From DASRIA01 sp038203635 (GTDB lineage Bacteria; Actinomycetota; Thermoleophilia; Solirubrobacterales; JBBDJG01): a DNA stretch of 35,133 nucleotides. This document shows, piece by piece, positions 7,464 to 16,549 of the stretch. Both the position numbers and the translations under genes were made by a program. Below the pieces are notes generated by a model. It saw only the letters and a program-made list of their open reading frames with translations. It made no database searches and was not told the origin of the DNA. The stretch is from positions 1 through 35,133 of the forward strand of contig JBBRDT010000032.1 of assembly GCA_038203635.1 (NCBI GenBank). The letters run 5' to 3'. Position 1 is the stretch's first letter. The number at the start of each line of letters is the position of its first letter.

Positions 7464-8543
7464 GGACTGTATTTTCTCTATTACTGCGTCCGCGACGTCT
7501 GACGTGCCGACGGCGGTGGGGTCGTCGCGGCTCGGCTTCATGTCGTAGGTGACCGATTTACCTTCGCGGATGATCGCTGCGATCGCCGACTCCATCAAAT
7601 TGGCAGCATCGTGCTCACGCAGGTGACGGAGCATCATCACGCCGCTCAGCATCAGCGCCATCGGATTCACCTTGTTCATACCCTTGTACTTCGGGGCCGA
7701 TCCGTGCGTGGCCTCGAAGACGGCGTATTCATCGCCGATGTTTCCGCCCGGGGCCATGCCGAGCCCGCCGATCATCCCGGCGGCCAGGTCCGACACGATG
7801 TCGCCGTACAGGTTGGGCAGCACCACGACGTCGTATTCCTCCGGACGTGACACGAGCTGATTGCACAGGTTGTCGATGATGCGGTCCTCGAACTCGATCT
7901 GCGGGTAGCCCTGCGCGACCTCCTGTGCCACCCGCAGGAACAGCCCGTCCGAGAACTTCATGATGTTCGCCTTGTGCGCAGCCGTCACCTTGCGGCGCCC
8001 GTTCTCCTGCGCGTACTCGAAGGCGGATCGCACGATCCTCGTGGTCCCGTATACCGAGATCGGCTTGATTGAGATGCCGGCGTCTTCGCGGATCTCGGCG
8101 CCCGCGATCTCCTTGACCACCTCGCGCAGCCGCCTCGCCTCGTCCGAGCCCATCTCGAACTCGATGCCCGCATACAGGTCCTCGTGGTTCTCACGCACGA
8201 TCACGATGTCGGTCTCGGGGAACCGGGTACGCACGCCCTCGTATGCCTTGCACGGCCGCAGGCAGCAATACAGGTCCAGGTCCTTGCGCAGCGCGACGTT
8301 CACCGACCGAAATCCGGAGCCCACCGGGGTGGTGATCGGTGCCTTCATCGCCAGCTTGTTGCGGCGGATCGACTCGAGCACACGGTCGGGCATGGGCGTG
8401 CCCTCCTCCTCGTACACGTCCACCCCCGCGTCCTGCCAGTCCCACTCGAAGCCGACGCCGGTCGCCTCGAGGACGCGCGCGGTCGCCTCGGCAAGCTCAG
8501 GACCGGTGCCGTCTCCGCGGATGAACGTCACGGTGTAACTCAA
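7449..8543 (-). CDS. icd: Isocitrate dehydrogenase (isocitrate/isopropylmalate family)
   Basis: A 364-residue beta-decarboxylating dehydrogenase. Family motifs include the N-terminal IRGDGTGPEL, the substrate-binding SVNVALRKDLDLYCCLRPCK, VRENHEDLYAGIE, and the metal-binding NLYGDIVSDLAAG. The last region ends in GLGMAPGGNIG and EATHGSAPKY. The NHEDLYAGIE form and short length fit NAD-type isocitrate dehydrogenase better than isopropylmalate dehydrogenase, but homoisocitrate activity cannot be excluded. The start is TTG 8543, preceded by a strong AAAGGGGGA ribosome site. The C-terminal Gly-Val-Thr-Ala and the TAA stop are written by the GTTACGCC repeat array, which is unusual. It stands alone on this strand, 34 bases downstream of the EAL protein gene. 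Confidence 0.85.
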   Translation of the reverse strand: MSYTVTFIRGDGTGPELAEATARVLEATGVGFEWDWQDAGVDVYEEEGTPMPDRVLESIRRNKLAMKAPITTPVGSGFRSVNVALRKDLDLYCCLRPCKAYEGVRTRFPETDIVIVRENHEDLYAGIEFEMGSDEARRLREVVKEIAGAEIREDAGISIKPISVYGTTRIVRSAFEYAQENGRRKVTAAHKANIMKFSDGLFLRVAQEVAQGYPQIEFEDRIIDNLCNQLVSRPEEYDVVVLPNLYGDIVSDLAAGMIGGLGMAPGGNIGDEYAVFEATHGSAPKYKGMNKVNPMALMLSGVMMLRHLREHDAANLMESAIAAIIREGKSVTYDMKPSRDDPTAVGTSDVADAVIEKIQSGVTA

Positions 8544-8577
8544 CGGAATCCCCCTTTAGTCTGGACGGCCGGTAAGG

Positions 8578-9888
8578 CTAGACCAGAACGTCGGCGCTGG
8601 GACTCACGTGGTGCATCAAGATCGCCGAGGCCGCCGAGACCAGCTCGCGGTCGAACGTCATCGCGAAGTCGAAGCGCCGCGCCTCGTCCGGTCCCTCGTC
8701 GCCGAGGTCACGCGCCACGAACCCGCCGGCAAAGTGCGGGCCGACCACGAGCACGTTCCATTCCCGCGCGAGGTCGGATCGACCACGGAGGTCGGCACCG
8801 CGCACACCGGGGGCCGGATGCTCGTCGACCTCTTCGCCGGACACCCCGACGAATGCCACGCGCTCCGCAAGGTCACGGTACCCGGCGGCCTGCGTCTCGG
8901 TGAAAAACCGGCGGTGCTGAAAACTCGCCAGGACGACGGCTTGGTGGCCAATCTCCGCGGCCTGCGCCTCGAGCTGGCGCGAGAGTCGCAGCAACAGCTT
9001 CTTGTCCCCCCGCCGGCACGGGCGCTGCTCGCTCACAACGGTGAAGGGCGTCGCCCGGCCATGGTGGCTCGGCACCGGGTGGATCACGGGGATGTCCGCG
9101 TCCACGGCCTCGGGGACGGACACCGGGAGCGGCCCGGGAAGGCCGAACAACCAGCCCTGGCCGAGCTGCGCACCCACAGCTGCCGCCCTGAAGAGATGTG
9201 AGTCCGTCTCGATGCCCTCCGCCAGGACAAGAGCGCCGGTGCGCTCGGCCTCGGCATTGATCGCATTCACCGTCCGCGCGACCTTTGCCGTCGCCGCGTC
9301 CTCGACCAGGCGCAGGTCGAGCTTCACCACGTCGGGTCGCAGGAAGGGCATCAGCGCGAGCGAGCGGTCGTCGGCGCCGACGTCGTCGAGCGCGACTCCG
9401 ACGCCCGCGCGGCGCACGCGCTCGATCGTCGCGAGCAGCTCCGCGGGGCGTGCCGTGAGGGCACTCTCTGTGACCTCGACGAACACCCGCAGACGGCTCG
9501 CGCGGATCTCTTCGAGCGCGACGTCGCTGAACAGCTCGTCACCATCGACCGCGTCAGGCTCGACGTTCACGAAAAGGGCTGCCCCGGTGCCGAGCCCACT
9601 CGACCATGCACCCTGGATCGCTGCCTCGCGGCAGGCGCGGTCGAGCTCCGCCAGCTGGCCGCCGCGCCGTGCGGCGCCGAACAGCTCGGCCGGCGACGCG
9701 AGCGGCGATCCCTCGGGCCCGCGGGCGAGCGCCTCGTAGCCGACGCCCGCGAGCGACCGGATGTCGACGATCGGCTGGTAGACGGAATGCAGGCCTCCAC
9801 TGTCGATCAGGCCCCGCAACATGAAGGCCGTGCTGCCATCGGGAGGCATACGTTTTCTTTCGGCACTCAGGTCGATCCCTTGAGCCAT
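8578..9888 (-). CDS. EAL-domain cyclic-di-GMP phosphodiesterase with DICT domain
   Basis: The 436-residue protein has an EAL domain (about 22-255). Its catalytic signature is nearly complete: E52-A-L, N109 in NVEP, E138 in EVTES, D168-D169 (DDVG in place of the common DDFG), K189 in VKLD, and E224 in AEGIET. Hydrolysis of cyclic di-GMP is therefore plausible. The C-terminal part (about 290-430) matches the DICT sensory domain (FQHRRFF, YRDLAERVAFVG, EWNVLVVGPHF, RRFDFAMTFDRELV), known from signalling proteins fused to GGDEF or EAL. No membrane segment is seen, so it is cytoplasmic. ATG 9888 is used; ATG 9849 has an A-rich purine stretch upstream and is an equal candidate. It diverges from the acyl-CoA dehydrogenase gene. 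Confidence 0.85.
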   Translation of the reverse strand: MAQGIDLSAERKRMPPDGSTAFMLRGLIDSGGLHSVYQPIVDIRSLAGVGYEALARGPEGSPLASPAELFGAARRGGQLAELDRACREAAIQGAWSSGLGTGAALFVNVEPDAVDGDELFSDVALEEIRASRLRVFVEVTESALTARPAELLATIERVRRAGVGVALDDVGADDRSLALMPFLRPDVVKLDLRLVEDAATAKVARTVNAINAEAERTGALVLAEGIETDSHLFRAAAVGAQLGQGWLFGLPGPLPVSVPEAVDADIPVIHPVPSHHGRATPFTVVSEQRPCRRGDKKLLLRLSRQLEAQAAEIGHQAVVLASFQHRRFFTETQAAGYRDLAERVAFVGVSGEEVDEHPAPGVRGADLRGRSDLAREWNVLVVGPHFAGGFVARDLGDEGPDEARRFDFAMTFDRELVSAASAILMHHVSPSADVLV

Positions 9889-9919
9889 CCGGTGCCGGCG
9901 GCGGTAGAGTTGGGGAGAG

Positions 9920-11593
9920 ATGGCCGTCGCAGAGCCGCAGCGGACGCGGTCCGCATCGACGCACGAGGTGGTCAACCAGGTGCCGCCGCTCGAGCCGTAC
10001 AACGCGTTCGAGCAGGACCAGGTCCTGATGGAGGCTCTCGAGCGCGAGGGTGGCGGATGGGCGGCCGATCGCGCGCGTGCGGTGGGCGAGATCGCGGGCG
10101 GCGAGGGCGTCGAGTGGGGCCGCCTGGCGAACGAGAACCCACCGGTGCTGCGTACGCACGACCGCTCCGGGCACCGCATCGACGAGGTCGAATACCACCC
10201 TTCGTATCACCGGCTGCTCGAGGCAACCGTCTCGCACGGGCTGCACTCCCTTCCCTGGACCGACCCGCGTCCCGGCGCGCACGTCGCGCGCGCGGCGCTC
10301 TTCATGCTGATGGGGCAGGCCGAGGGCGGTCACCTCTGCCCCATCTCGATGACCTATTCGGGTGTGCCTGCGCTGCGAGCAACTCCCGAGCTGTCACAGG
10401 AGTGGGAGCCGCGCATCACGTCGAACTCCTACGACGGGCGCCTGGTGAACCCCGACGACAAGGCCGGATCGCTTTGCGGGATGGCCATGACCGAGAAGCA
10501 GGGCGGCTCGGACGTGCGCGCCAACACCACCACCGCCCGCGCCCTGAACGGCGGTGGACCGGGCGCGGAGTACGAGATCACGGGCCACAAATGGTTCTGC
10601 TCCGCGCCGATGTGCGACGTCTTCCTCGTGCTCGCGCAGACCGACGGCGGCCTGTCGTGCTTCGTGCTGCCGCGCATCCTGCCCGACGGCTCGCGTAACC
10701 GGTTCCACCTGCAACGCCTGAAGGACAAGCTTGGGAACCGCTCCAACGCCTCGAGCGAGGTCGAGTTCGACGGCGCTTTGGCGCGCATGCTCGGGGAGGA
10801 GGGCCGCGGGGTCCCGACGATCATCGAGATGGTCAACCACACGCGACTCGACTGCGTGCTCGGCTCGGCGACGGGCATGCGCAGCGGGGTCGCGCGGGCC
10901 ACTCACCACGCCGCGCACCGCGCGGCGTTCGGCAAGACGCTGATCGATCAGCCGCTGATGCAGAACGTGCTGGCCGACCTGTGCGTCGAGTCCGAGGCCG
11001 CGACCATCACCGGCATGCGTCTGGCGCGCGCCTACGACCAGGCCGGCGACGACTCACGGGAGAACCTGTTCAAGCGTCTAGCCACGGCCGTCTCGAAGTA
11101 CTGGATCTGCAAGCGCGGGGCGGCCCACGCGCACGAGTCGCTCGAGTGCTTCGGCGGCAACGGGTTCGTCGAGGAGTCCGGCAAGCCGCGCCTGTACCGC
11201 GAGGCGCCGCTCAACTCGATCTGGGAGGGATCGGGCAACGTGGCGTGCCTCGACGTCCTGCGCGCCATGGTCAAGAGCCCCGAGTCCGTGGAGATCTTCT
11301 TCGAGGAGATCGAGGAGACGGCCGGCTCGGATCCGCGTGTCGGCGCGGCCGTTTCCGGCCTGAAGCGCGAGCTGTCCGACTTCGAGCACGCGGAGACCCG
11401 CGCGCGCCACATCGTCGAGCGCATGGCGCTCACCCTCCAGGGCGCGCTGCTCGTGCGCCACGGCGACCAGGCAGTCGCCGACGCGTTCTGCGCATCACGG
11501 TTGGGTGGCGACTGGGGTCACGCCTTCGGCACCCTGCCGGCCGGCGTGGACACCCGGGCGATCATCGATCGCCACCTGCCACACCCGGCCTAG
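9920..11593 (+). CDS. AidB-like acyl-CoA dehydrogenase
   Basis: A 557-residue flavoprotein of the acyl-CoA dehydrogenase superfamily, longer than the usual 380-400. Its signatures point to the AidB branch: TEKQGGSDVRANTT (191-204), ITGHKWFCSAP, and near the C-terminus ECFGGNGFVEESG followed by LYREAPLNSIWEGSGN, whose Glu is the family catalytic base. AidB proteins are linked to the adaptive response to alkylation damage and can bind DNA, but the real substrate of relatives is usually unknown. The start at ATG 9920 has GGGGAGA upstream. It is divergent from the EAL-DICT gene with a 31-bp gap, so their promoters must overlap the coding starts. Confidence 0.85.
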   Translation: MAVAEPQRTRSASTHEVVNQVPPLEPYNAFEQDQVLMEALEREGGGWAADRARAVGEIAGGEGVEWGRLANENPPVLRTHDRSGHRIDEVEYHPSYHRLLEATVSHGLHSLPWTDPRPGAHVARAALFMLMGQAEGGHLCPISMTYSGVPALRATPELSQEWEPRITSNSYDGRLVNPDDKAGSLCGMAMTEKQGGSDVRANTTTARALNGGGPGAEYEITGHKWFCSAPMCDVFLVLAQTDGGLSCFVLPRILPDGSRNRFHLQRLKDKLGNRSNASSEVEFDGALARMLGEEGRGVPTIIEMVNHTRLDCVLGSATGMRSGVARATHHAAHRAAFGKTLIDQPLMQNVLADLCVESEAATITGMRLARAYDQAGDDSRENLFKRLATAVSKYWICKRGAAHAHESLECFGGNGFVEESGKPRLYREAPLNSIWEGSGNVACLDVLRAMVKSPESVEIFFEEIEETAGSDPRVGAAVSGLKRELSDFEHAETRARHIVERMALTLQGALLVRHGDQAVADAFCASRLGGDWGHAFGTLPAGVDTRAIIDRHLPHPA

Positions 11594-11642
11594 AGCCACT
11601 AGGGCCTCGCGGGTCCCAGCTCCCTAACCCCTACCATCAAAG

Positions 11643-12839
11643 GTGATGCTCGGCGGTCGATCGATACCTCTCGCGCGGATCTTCGGCATCCGCATCGGCG
11701 TGGACCCGAGCTGGTTCCTCGCGCTCTTCATATTCATCTGGTGGCTGTCCGACTACTACCGCGACGCGATGCCGGGTGACGACGGCGGGGCGTTCGCGCT
11801 CGCGACCGTCAGCACGCTCCTCTTCTTCCTGTCGATCCTCCTGCACGAGCTGGGCCACGCGGTGGTCGCGATCCGCAACCGCATCTCGATCGCGGGAATC
11901 GACCTCTGGCTGTTCGGCGGCGTGGCGAAGATGTCCCGGGACACGCAATCGCCCGGTGTGGAGTTCAAGGTCGCCGTGGCGGGTCCGCTCGTGACCCTCG
12001 TGATCGCGATCGTCTGCGCCGGCCTCGGCGTGCTGGTCGCCGGCAGCTGGGGTGACTTCGGGAACGCCGCGGCGTTCGACGGAAATGGGACCACGGGCGG
12101 ACTCAACGCGATGCTCGCGTTCCTGATGAGCATCAACGTCGTCCTGCTCCTGTTCAACCTGATTCCGGCCTTCCCCCTCGACGGCGGGCGCATCGCACGG
12201 GCGATCATCTGGAAGGTCACGGGCGACCGCACGAAGGCCACCAACAGCGCCGCGATGCTGGGTCAGGGCTTCTCCTACATCCTGATCGGCCTGGGGATCG
12301 CCGGCCTGCTGGGCGCCGACGTCCCGGTCGTGGCCGGCGACTTCGTCTCGTCCGTATGGCTGATCTTCATCGGCATGTTCCTCGGTCAGGCAGCGCGGTC
12401 GGCGACGTACCAGAACGCCGTGCTCTCACGCATCGAGGGAATCACCGTCTCGGACGTGATGGACGCCGAGCCGGTCGCGATCCCTGGCGACGTGTCGGTC
12501 GGCGACGCACTGCACCAGTACTTCCTGCGCTATCGCTACGACTGGTTTCCCGTCGTCGACCCCAAGGGCCAGTTCCTGGGGATCGTGGATCGGGACCGCG
12601 CCGAACGCATCGCCGAGGACCGCCAGGCGGTGTTCACGGTTGGAGAGATATTGAGAGCCGATGACGACAACCTGCGCGTGCGGTCGGACGAGCCGCTGGA
12701 GGCCTTGCTTGGCTCCCCTGCGCTGATGCGGCTTGGAGCGCTGATGGCTGTCGACCGCGACGGCCGCCTCCAGGGAGTCGTCACGTGGGACCAGGTCCGG
12801 CGTGCACTCCAGCAGCCAAGCGGCGTCGCCACACCGTAG
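11643..12839 (+). CDS. Site-2 protease (M50) with C-terminal CBS domains
   Basis: The 398-residue integral membrane metalloprotease has the zinc-binding HELGH motif (68-72) in a membrane helix. The second conserved motif, NLIPAFPLDGGR (172-183), includes the third ligand Asp. About six membrane segments precede a cytoplasmic tail with one clear CBS domain (about 268-325) and a second degenerate one (about 330-390). The layout matches Rip3-like site-2 proteases, which cut membrane-embedded anti-sigma factors or other signalling proteins; adenine nucleotides may control the CBS tail. GTG 11643 is followed at once by ATG 11646, and AAAGG lies just upstream of both. No substrate candidate is next to it. 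Confidence 0.88.
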   Translation: MMLGGRSIPLARIFGIRIGVDPSWFLALFIFIWWLSDYYRDAMPGDDGGAFALATVSTLLFFLSILLHELGHAVVAIRNRISIAGIDLWLFGGVAKMSRDTQSPGVEFKVAVAGPLVTLVIAIVCAGLGVLVAGSWGDFGNAAAFDGNGTTGGLNAMLAFLMSINVVLLLFNLIPAFPLDGGRIARAIIWKVTGDRTKATNSAAMLGQGFSYILIGLGIAGLLGADVPVVAGDFVSSVWLIFIGMFLGQAARSATYQNAVLSRIEGITVSDVMDAEPVAIPGDVSVGDALHQYFLRYRYDWFPVVDPKGQFLGIVDRDRAERIAEDRQAVFTVGEILRADDDNLRVRSDEPLEALLGSPALMRLGALMAVDRDGRLQGVVTWDQVRRALQQPSGVATP

Positions 12840-12881
12840 CTCGCGAGCCTCTCTTGCGGCCTATGCATAGAATCCCGCGCC

Positions 12882-14570
12882 GTGCCCGAGCATGATGTCC
12901 TCGTCATAGGCGCCGGCCTCGCCGGCCAGCGCGCCGCTCTCAGCGCGGCTCAGGCGGGGGCCTCTGTGGGCATCATCTCCAAGGTCCACCCGGTCCGCTC
13001 CCATTCCAATGCCGCCCAGGGCGGGATCAACGCGGCACTCAACCCGGAGGACTCCTGGGAGTCGCACGCGTACGACACGGTGAAGGGATCGGACTACCTG
13101 GGCGACCAGGACGCGATCGAGATCATGTGCAGAGAGGCTCCCGACGAGCTGCTCCACCTCGAGCACATCGGCGTCACGTTTCACCGCAACGAGGAGGGGC
13201 TGCTGGGGACCCGCGCGTTCGGGGGCGCCTCCGCCGCCCGCACCTATTACGTCGCGGACATCACCGGTCAGGCGATCCTGCACGTTCTCTACGAGCAGCT
13301 GATGAAGCACGACGAGGTGCACCGCTACGAGGAGTGGTTCACCACCGGGCTGGCGCTCGACGAGACCGGGCACTGCGCCGGCGCGATCACGCGCGACATG
13401 CGCGACGGCTCCATGGAGCTGTTCAGCGCGAAGGCGGTGATCCTCGCGACCGGTGGCAACGGACAGTGCTTCAACCCCACCACCAACGCCCTGATCTGCA
13501 CCGGCGACGGCATCGCGCAGGCCTACCGGGCGGGAGCGCCGCTGATGGACATGGAGATGATCCAGTACCACCCGACGACGCTGGCCGGGAACGGGCTGCT
13601 GATCACGGAGGGCGCGCGCGGCGAGGGAGCCCACCTCTACAACGCCCTCGGCGAGCGCTTCATGGAGAAGTACGCCCCGAACAAGATGGAGCTTGCCTCG
13701 CGCGACGTCGTTTCGCGCGCGGAGCAGACGGAGATCAACGAGGGCCGCGGCTTCCCCGACGGCACCGTCGCGCTCGACATCACGGTCGTGCCGCGCAAGC
13801 GCATCCACGAGGCGCTGCGCGAGATCGTCAACGTGGGCCGGGACTTCGCCGGTGTGGACATCACCAAGGAGCCGATCCACATCAAGCCCGGCAACCACTA
13901 CGCGATGGGCGGCGTGAAGACCGATGTCAACGGCCAGACGGAGGTACCCGGCCTCTACGCGGCCGGCGAGTGCGCCTGCGTCTCCGTGCACGGGGGCAAC
14001 CGCCTGGGAGCGAACTCGCTGCTCGACACGCTCGTGTTCGGTCGCCGCTCGGGCGCGCACGCGGCGGAGCGCGCCGCGAACATGTTGTTGAACCCGGCAT
14101 CCGAAGCTCTGCTCGCGGACGAGGAGCGGCAGATCTCCGACCTGATCGGACGGGAGCCCGGCAAGGCTCGTCGCGTGTCGGAGCTCAAGCACGAGCTTGG
14201 CGCCGCGATGGACAAGGACGTGGCCGTCTTCCGCCAGGAGGCCGGCCTCCAGCAGGCACTCGAGACCGTGCAACGGCTGAAGCAGGAGTACGAGGGCGTC
14301 GCCATCGACGACCACGGCTCGGTCTTCAACCAGGACCTCATCAGTGCGATCGAGCTGGGCTACATGCTCGACTGTGCCGAGGCGAGCGTGATCTCGGCCA
14401 TCCACCGCACGGAGAGTCGCGGCGCGCACTTCCGCACGGACTACCCGGAGCGAAACGACGAGGAGTGGCTGAAGCACATCAACGTGACCCTCGACGGCGA
14501 CCGCAAGCCGCACATCAGCTACTCACCTGTGACGATCACCCAATGGCAGCCGGAGGAAAGGAAATACTAG
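12882..14570 (+). CDS. sdhA: Succinate dehydrogenase flavoprotein subunit
   Basis: This 562-residue subunit oxidises succinate to fumarate using FAD. Visible features are the dinucleotide fold VLVIGAGLAGQRAAL, the FAD-attachment region with H41 in RSHSNAAQGG, and the substrate-binding TEGARGEG. The active-site arginine region SRAEQTEI, HYAMGG, and the C-terminal GGNRLGANSLLD follow. The start is GTG 12882; no better start lies nearby. It leads the operon sdhA-sdhB-sdhE, with sdhB nine bases downstream. The partner genes show that electrons pass to an SdhE-type subunit rather than to a cytochrome b anchor. Confidence 0.93.
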   Translation: MPEHDVLVIGAGLAGQRAALSAAQAGASVGIISKVHPVRSHSNAAQGGINAALNPEDSWESHAYDTVKGSDYLGDQDAIEIMCREAPDELLHLEHIGVTFHRNEEGLLGTRAFGGASAARTYYVADITGQAILHVLYEQLMKHDEVHRYEEWFTTGLALDETGHCAGAITRDMRDGSMELFSAKAVILATGGNGQCFNPTTNALICTGDGIAQAYRAGAPLMDMEMIQYHPTTLAGNGLLITEGARGEGAHLYNALGERFMEKYAPNKMELASRDVVSRAEQTEINEGRGFPDGTVALDITVVPRKRIHEALREIVNVGRDFAGVDITKEPIHIKPGNHYAMGGVKTDVNGQTEVPGLYAAGECACVSVHGGNRLGANSLLDTLVFGRRSGAHAAERAANMLLNPASEALLADEERQISDLIGREPGKARRVSELKHELGAAMDKDVAVFRQEAGLQQALETVQRLKQEYEGVAIDDHGSVFNQDLISAIELGYMLDCAEASVISAIHRTESRGAHFRTDYPERNDEEWLKHINVTLDGDRKPHISYSPVTITQWQPEERKY

Positions 14571-14579
14571 GTCTGCCCC

Positions 14580-15656
14580 ATGGCTGACTACACGCTGAGA
14601 ATCCGCCGCTACGAACCCGAGAAGGGCCTGCCCCCTTATTGGCAGGACTACAAGGTCGACCTCGAGGGGCACCGCAGCGTGCTCGACGGGATCCTGCAGG
14701 CGAGGGACCGCGAGGACGGCTCGATCGGGATCCGCTGCTCCTGTCAGGCCGCGATCTGCGGCTCCTGCGGGGTGCGGGTGAACGGGCAGGCCAAGCTCGC
14801 CTGCAACACCAAGCTTGCCGACGCGGTGAAGCGCGGGGATGACGGCGCGATCGTGGTCGAGCCGATGGGCAACATGCCCGTGCTCAAGGACCTGATCGTG
14901 AACATGGACGCGGTCCACTGGAAGAAGGTCCAGCGCGTGGTGCCGTGGCTGCTGCCGGAGGGCGACCCGCCCGAGCGCGAGTACGTCGTGCCGCCGGAGT
15001 CGATGATCGACATCACGCAGTCGATGGCGTGCATCCACTGCGGCGCCTGCAACTCGGACTGCCTGTCGCTCGAGGTGGACCCGCTCTTCATCGGGCCCGC
15101 CGCGCTCGCCAAGGCCTACCGGTTCGTCGGCGACCCGCGTGACGCGCAGACCGAGGAGCGACTGCGCGACCTCGCGGAGGACCCGCACGGCATCTACGAC
15201 TGAACCCACTGCTTCAGCTGCATCGAGGTGTGCCCGAAGGGCGTGGCGCCGATGGACCAGATCATGCGCCTGCGGCGCAAGGCGGTGCGCGACCACGGCA
15301 TCAACGACCAGAACAACGGCGCGCGCCACGAGCAGGCCTTCACCAAGATCATCCGCAAGAAGGGCACGCTCGACGAGCGCAAGCTCCTGCAGGACAGCTT
15401 TGGCCCGCTGCGACCGCAGGGCGGGATCGCACTCCTGAAGGCGCTGCCCACCGGTCTGCGCGGGTTCGCGCGGGGCAAGATCACGCCGAAGACCGCGCTC
15501 CTGCACGAGACGCTGCCGGGTATCGAGAACGTGCGGCGGATCTATGAGCACGCAGAGGAGCACCGCACCGAGCTGAACCTCTACATCGTGGGCGAAGGCG
15601 GCGAAGCGGAGGACAAGGAGCCGGCGATGGGCGAAACGCCCGAGGTGACCACGTGA
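14580..15656 (+). CDS. sdhB: Succinate dehydrogenase iron-sulfur subunit with in-frame TGA
   Basis: Read through one TGA, this is a full 358-residue SdhB. The [2Fe-2S] cysteines C55, C60, C63 and C75 are present, followed by the cluster motif C151-x2-C154-x2-C157-x3-C161. The second motif should read C-x2-C-x2-C-x3-CP. Its first position (residue 208) is TGA, and C211, C214 and C218-P follow in frame. By spacing, residue 208 equals the 3Fe-4S ligand C206 of the E. coli protein. C211 is an extra cysteine like that in archaeal SdhB proteins carrying a second 4Fe-4S cluster. The 151 codons after the TGA keep normal composition, and the stop overlaps the sdhE start (GTGA). Options are a base error, a recent nonsense mutation or UGA recoding. 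Without readthrough the product stops at 207 residues (15203). Confidence 0.88.
15201..15232 (+). other. In-frame UGA with possible downstream stem-loop
   Basis: The UGA codon is at 15201-15203. Just downstream, 15207-15215 can pair with 15225-15232: eight pairs, two of them G-U, with one bulged U at 15210 and a nine-base loop AGCUGCAUC. Bacterial SECIS elements lie directly after the UGA and have a loop with G in the first two positions, so the shape is compatible. However, this loop starts nearer to the UGA than is typical. A second small hairpin, GCCC-GAA-GGGC, lies at 15232-15242. Short hairpins are common in GC-rich coding DNA, so this is weak evidence. Confidence 0.3.
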
Positions 15657-16546
15657 AGGTCGCCTACTGGCCCGGCTGTGTCTCCCGCGGGTTCACGCCC
15701 GAGCTGCACGGCTCGATGGCGCTGGTCGCCGGGCGGCTCGGCATCGAGCTGGTCGAGCTGGACCGAGCGAACTGCTGCGGCGCCGGCGTGATCGCCGAGC
15801 ACAACCAGGAGCTGGCCGACACGCTCAACGCACGCACGTTCGCGATGGCGCAGAAGACGGGCCACGCGATGATGAACATCTGCTCCACGTGCCAGGGCGC
15901 CCAATCGGAGTGCCAGCAGCGGCTGGACGCGGACACCGGCTACCGCGATCACATCAACGAGGTGCTGGCGGCGGAGGGACTGCGCTACGAGGCCGGCATC
16001 ACGAACAAGAACTTCCTGTGGCTGCTGGTCGAGGACTACGGCCTCGATCGCCTGACCGGTCTCGTGAAGCGGCCGCTGAGCGGGCTCCGTGTGGGCCCGT
16101 TCTACGGCTGCTACGTGCTGCGGCCCACCACCCGGCTCGGATACCAGGAGCACCCGGAGCGCGACCGTTACATGGAGCGCGTGATCGAGGCGCTGGGGGG
16201 CGAGGCGGTCGAATACGACGGCTCGCGCAAGTGCTGCGGCTTCCCGGTGATCACGATGAACCGCGAGACGTCGCTGCGCCAGGCGGGCCGCCACATAGGC
16301 GATGCGATCGACGAGGGCGCCGACGCACTCGTCACGCCCTGCCCGCTGTGCCACCTCAATCTCGACCTGCAGCAGCCCGACGCCGCCGGGGTCGTCGGCC
16401 GCGACCTGGGACTGCCGGTGCTGCACCTCCCCCAGCTCGTCGGCCTCGCTCTCGGCCTGGAGCCCAAGGAGCTGGGGATGAACAAGCACGTCGTGCGCAC
16501 GACCGGTGTCGAGCGCAAGCTGTCGGCGGTCGCAACCGCCGCCTAG
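15653..16546 (+). CDS. sdhE: SdhE/HdrB-like subunit of succinate dehydrogenase (two CCG domains)
   Basis: The 297-residue protein has two cysteine-rich CCG domains of the heterodisulfide-reductase B type. The first comprises C9 in WPGC, NCCGAG and CSTCQG; the second comprises FYGCYVL, KCCGFP and CPLCHLN. In class E succinate:quinone reductases this subunit replaces the cytochrome b anchors SdhC/SdhD and handles electron transfer to quinone or thiols with a non-cubane cluster. It starts with GTG overlapping the sdhB stop, so its translation probably depends on ribosomes reaching the end of sdhB. That bears directly on how the TGA inside sdhB is read. It is not related to the flavinylation factor also called SdhE. 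Confidence 0.85.
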   Translation: MKVAYWPGCVSRGFTPELHGSMALVAGRLGIELVELDRANCCGAGVIAEHNQELADTLNARTFAMAQKTGHAMMNICSTCQGAQSECQQRLDADTGYRDHINEVLAAEGLRYEAGITNKNFLWLLVEDYGLDRLTGLVKRPLSGLRVGPFYGCYVLRPTTRLGYQEHPERDRYMERVIEALGGEAVEYDGSRKCCGFPVITMNRETSLRQAGRHIGDAIDEGADALVTPCPLCHLNLDLQQPDAAGVVGRDLGLPVLHLPQLVGLALGLEPKELGMNKHVVRTTGVERKLSAVATAA

Positions 16547-16549
16547 CGC

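Noticed and set aside
12861..14513. A 550-codon open frame antisense to sdhA
   Set aside because: Low-complexity shadow of sdhA; no motif and no ribosome site.
15228..15656. The downstream part of sdhB as a separate gene
   Set aside because: It would begin inside the cysteine motif with GTG and no ribosome site, and would lack the cluster ligands of the first half; it reads as the second half of one subunit.
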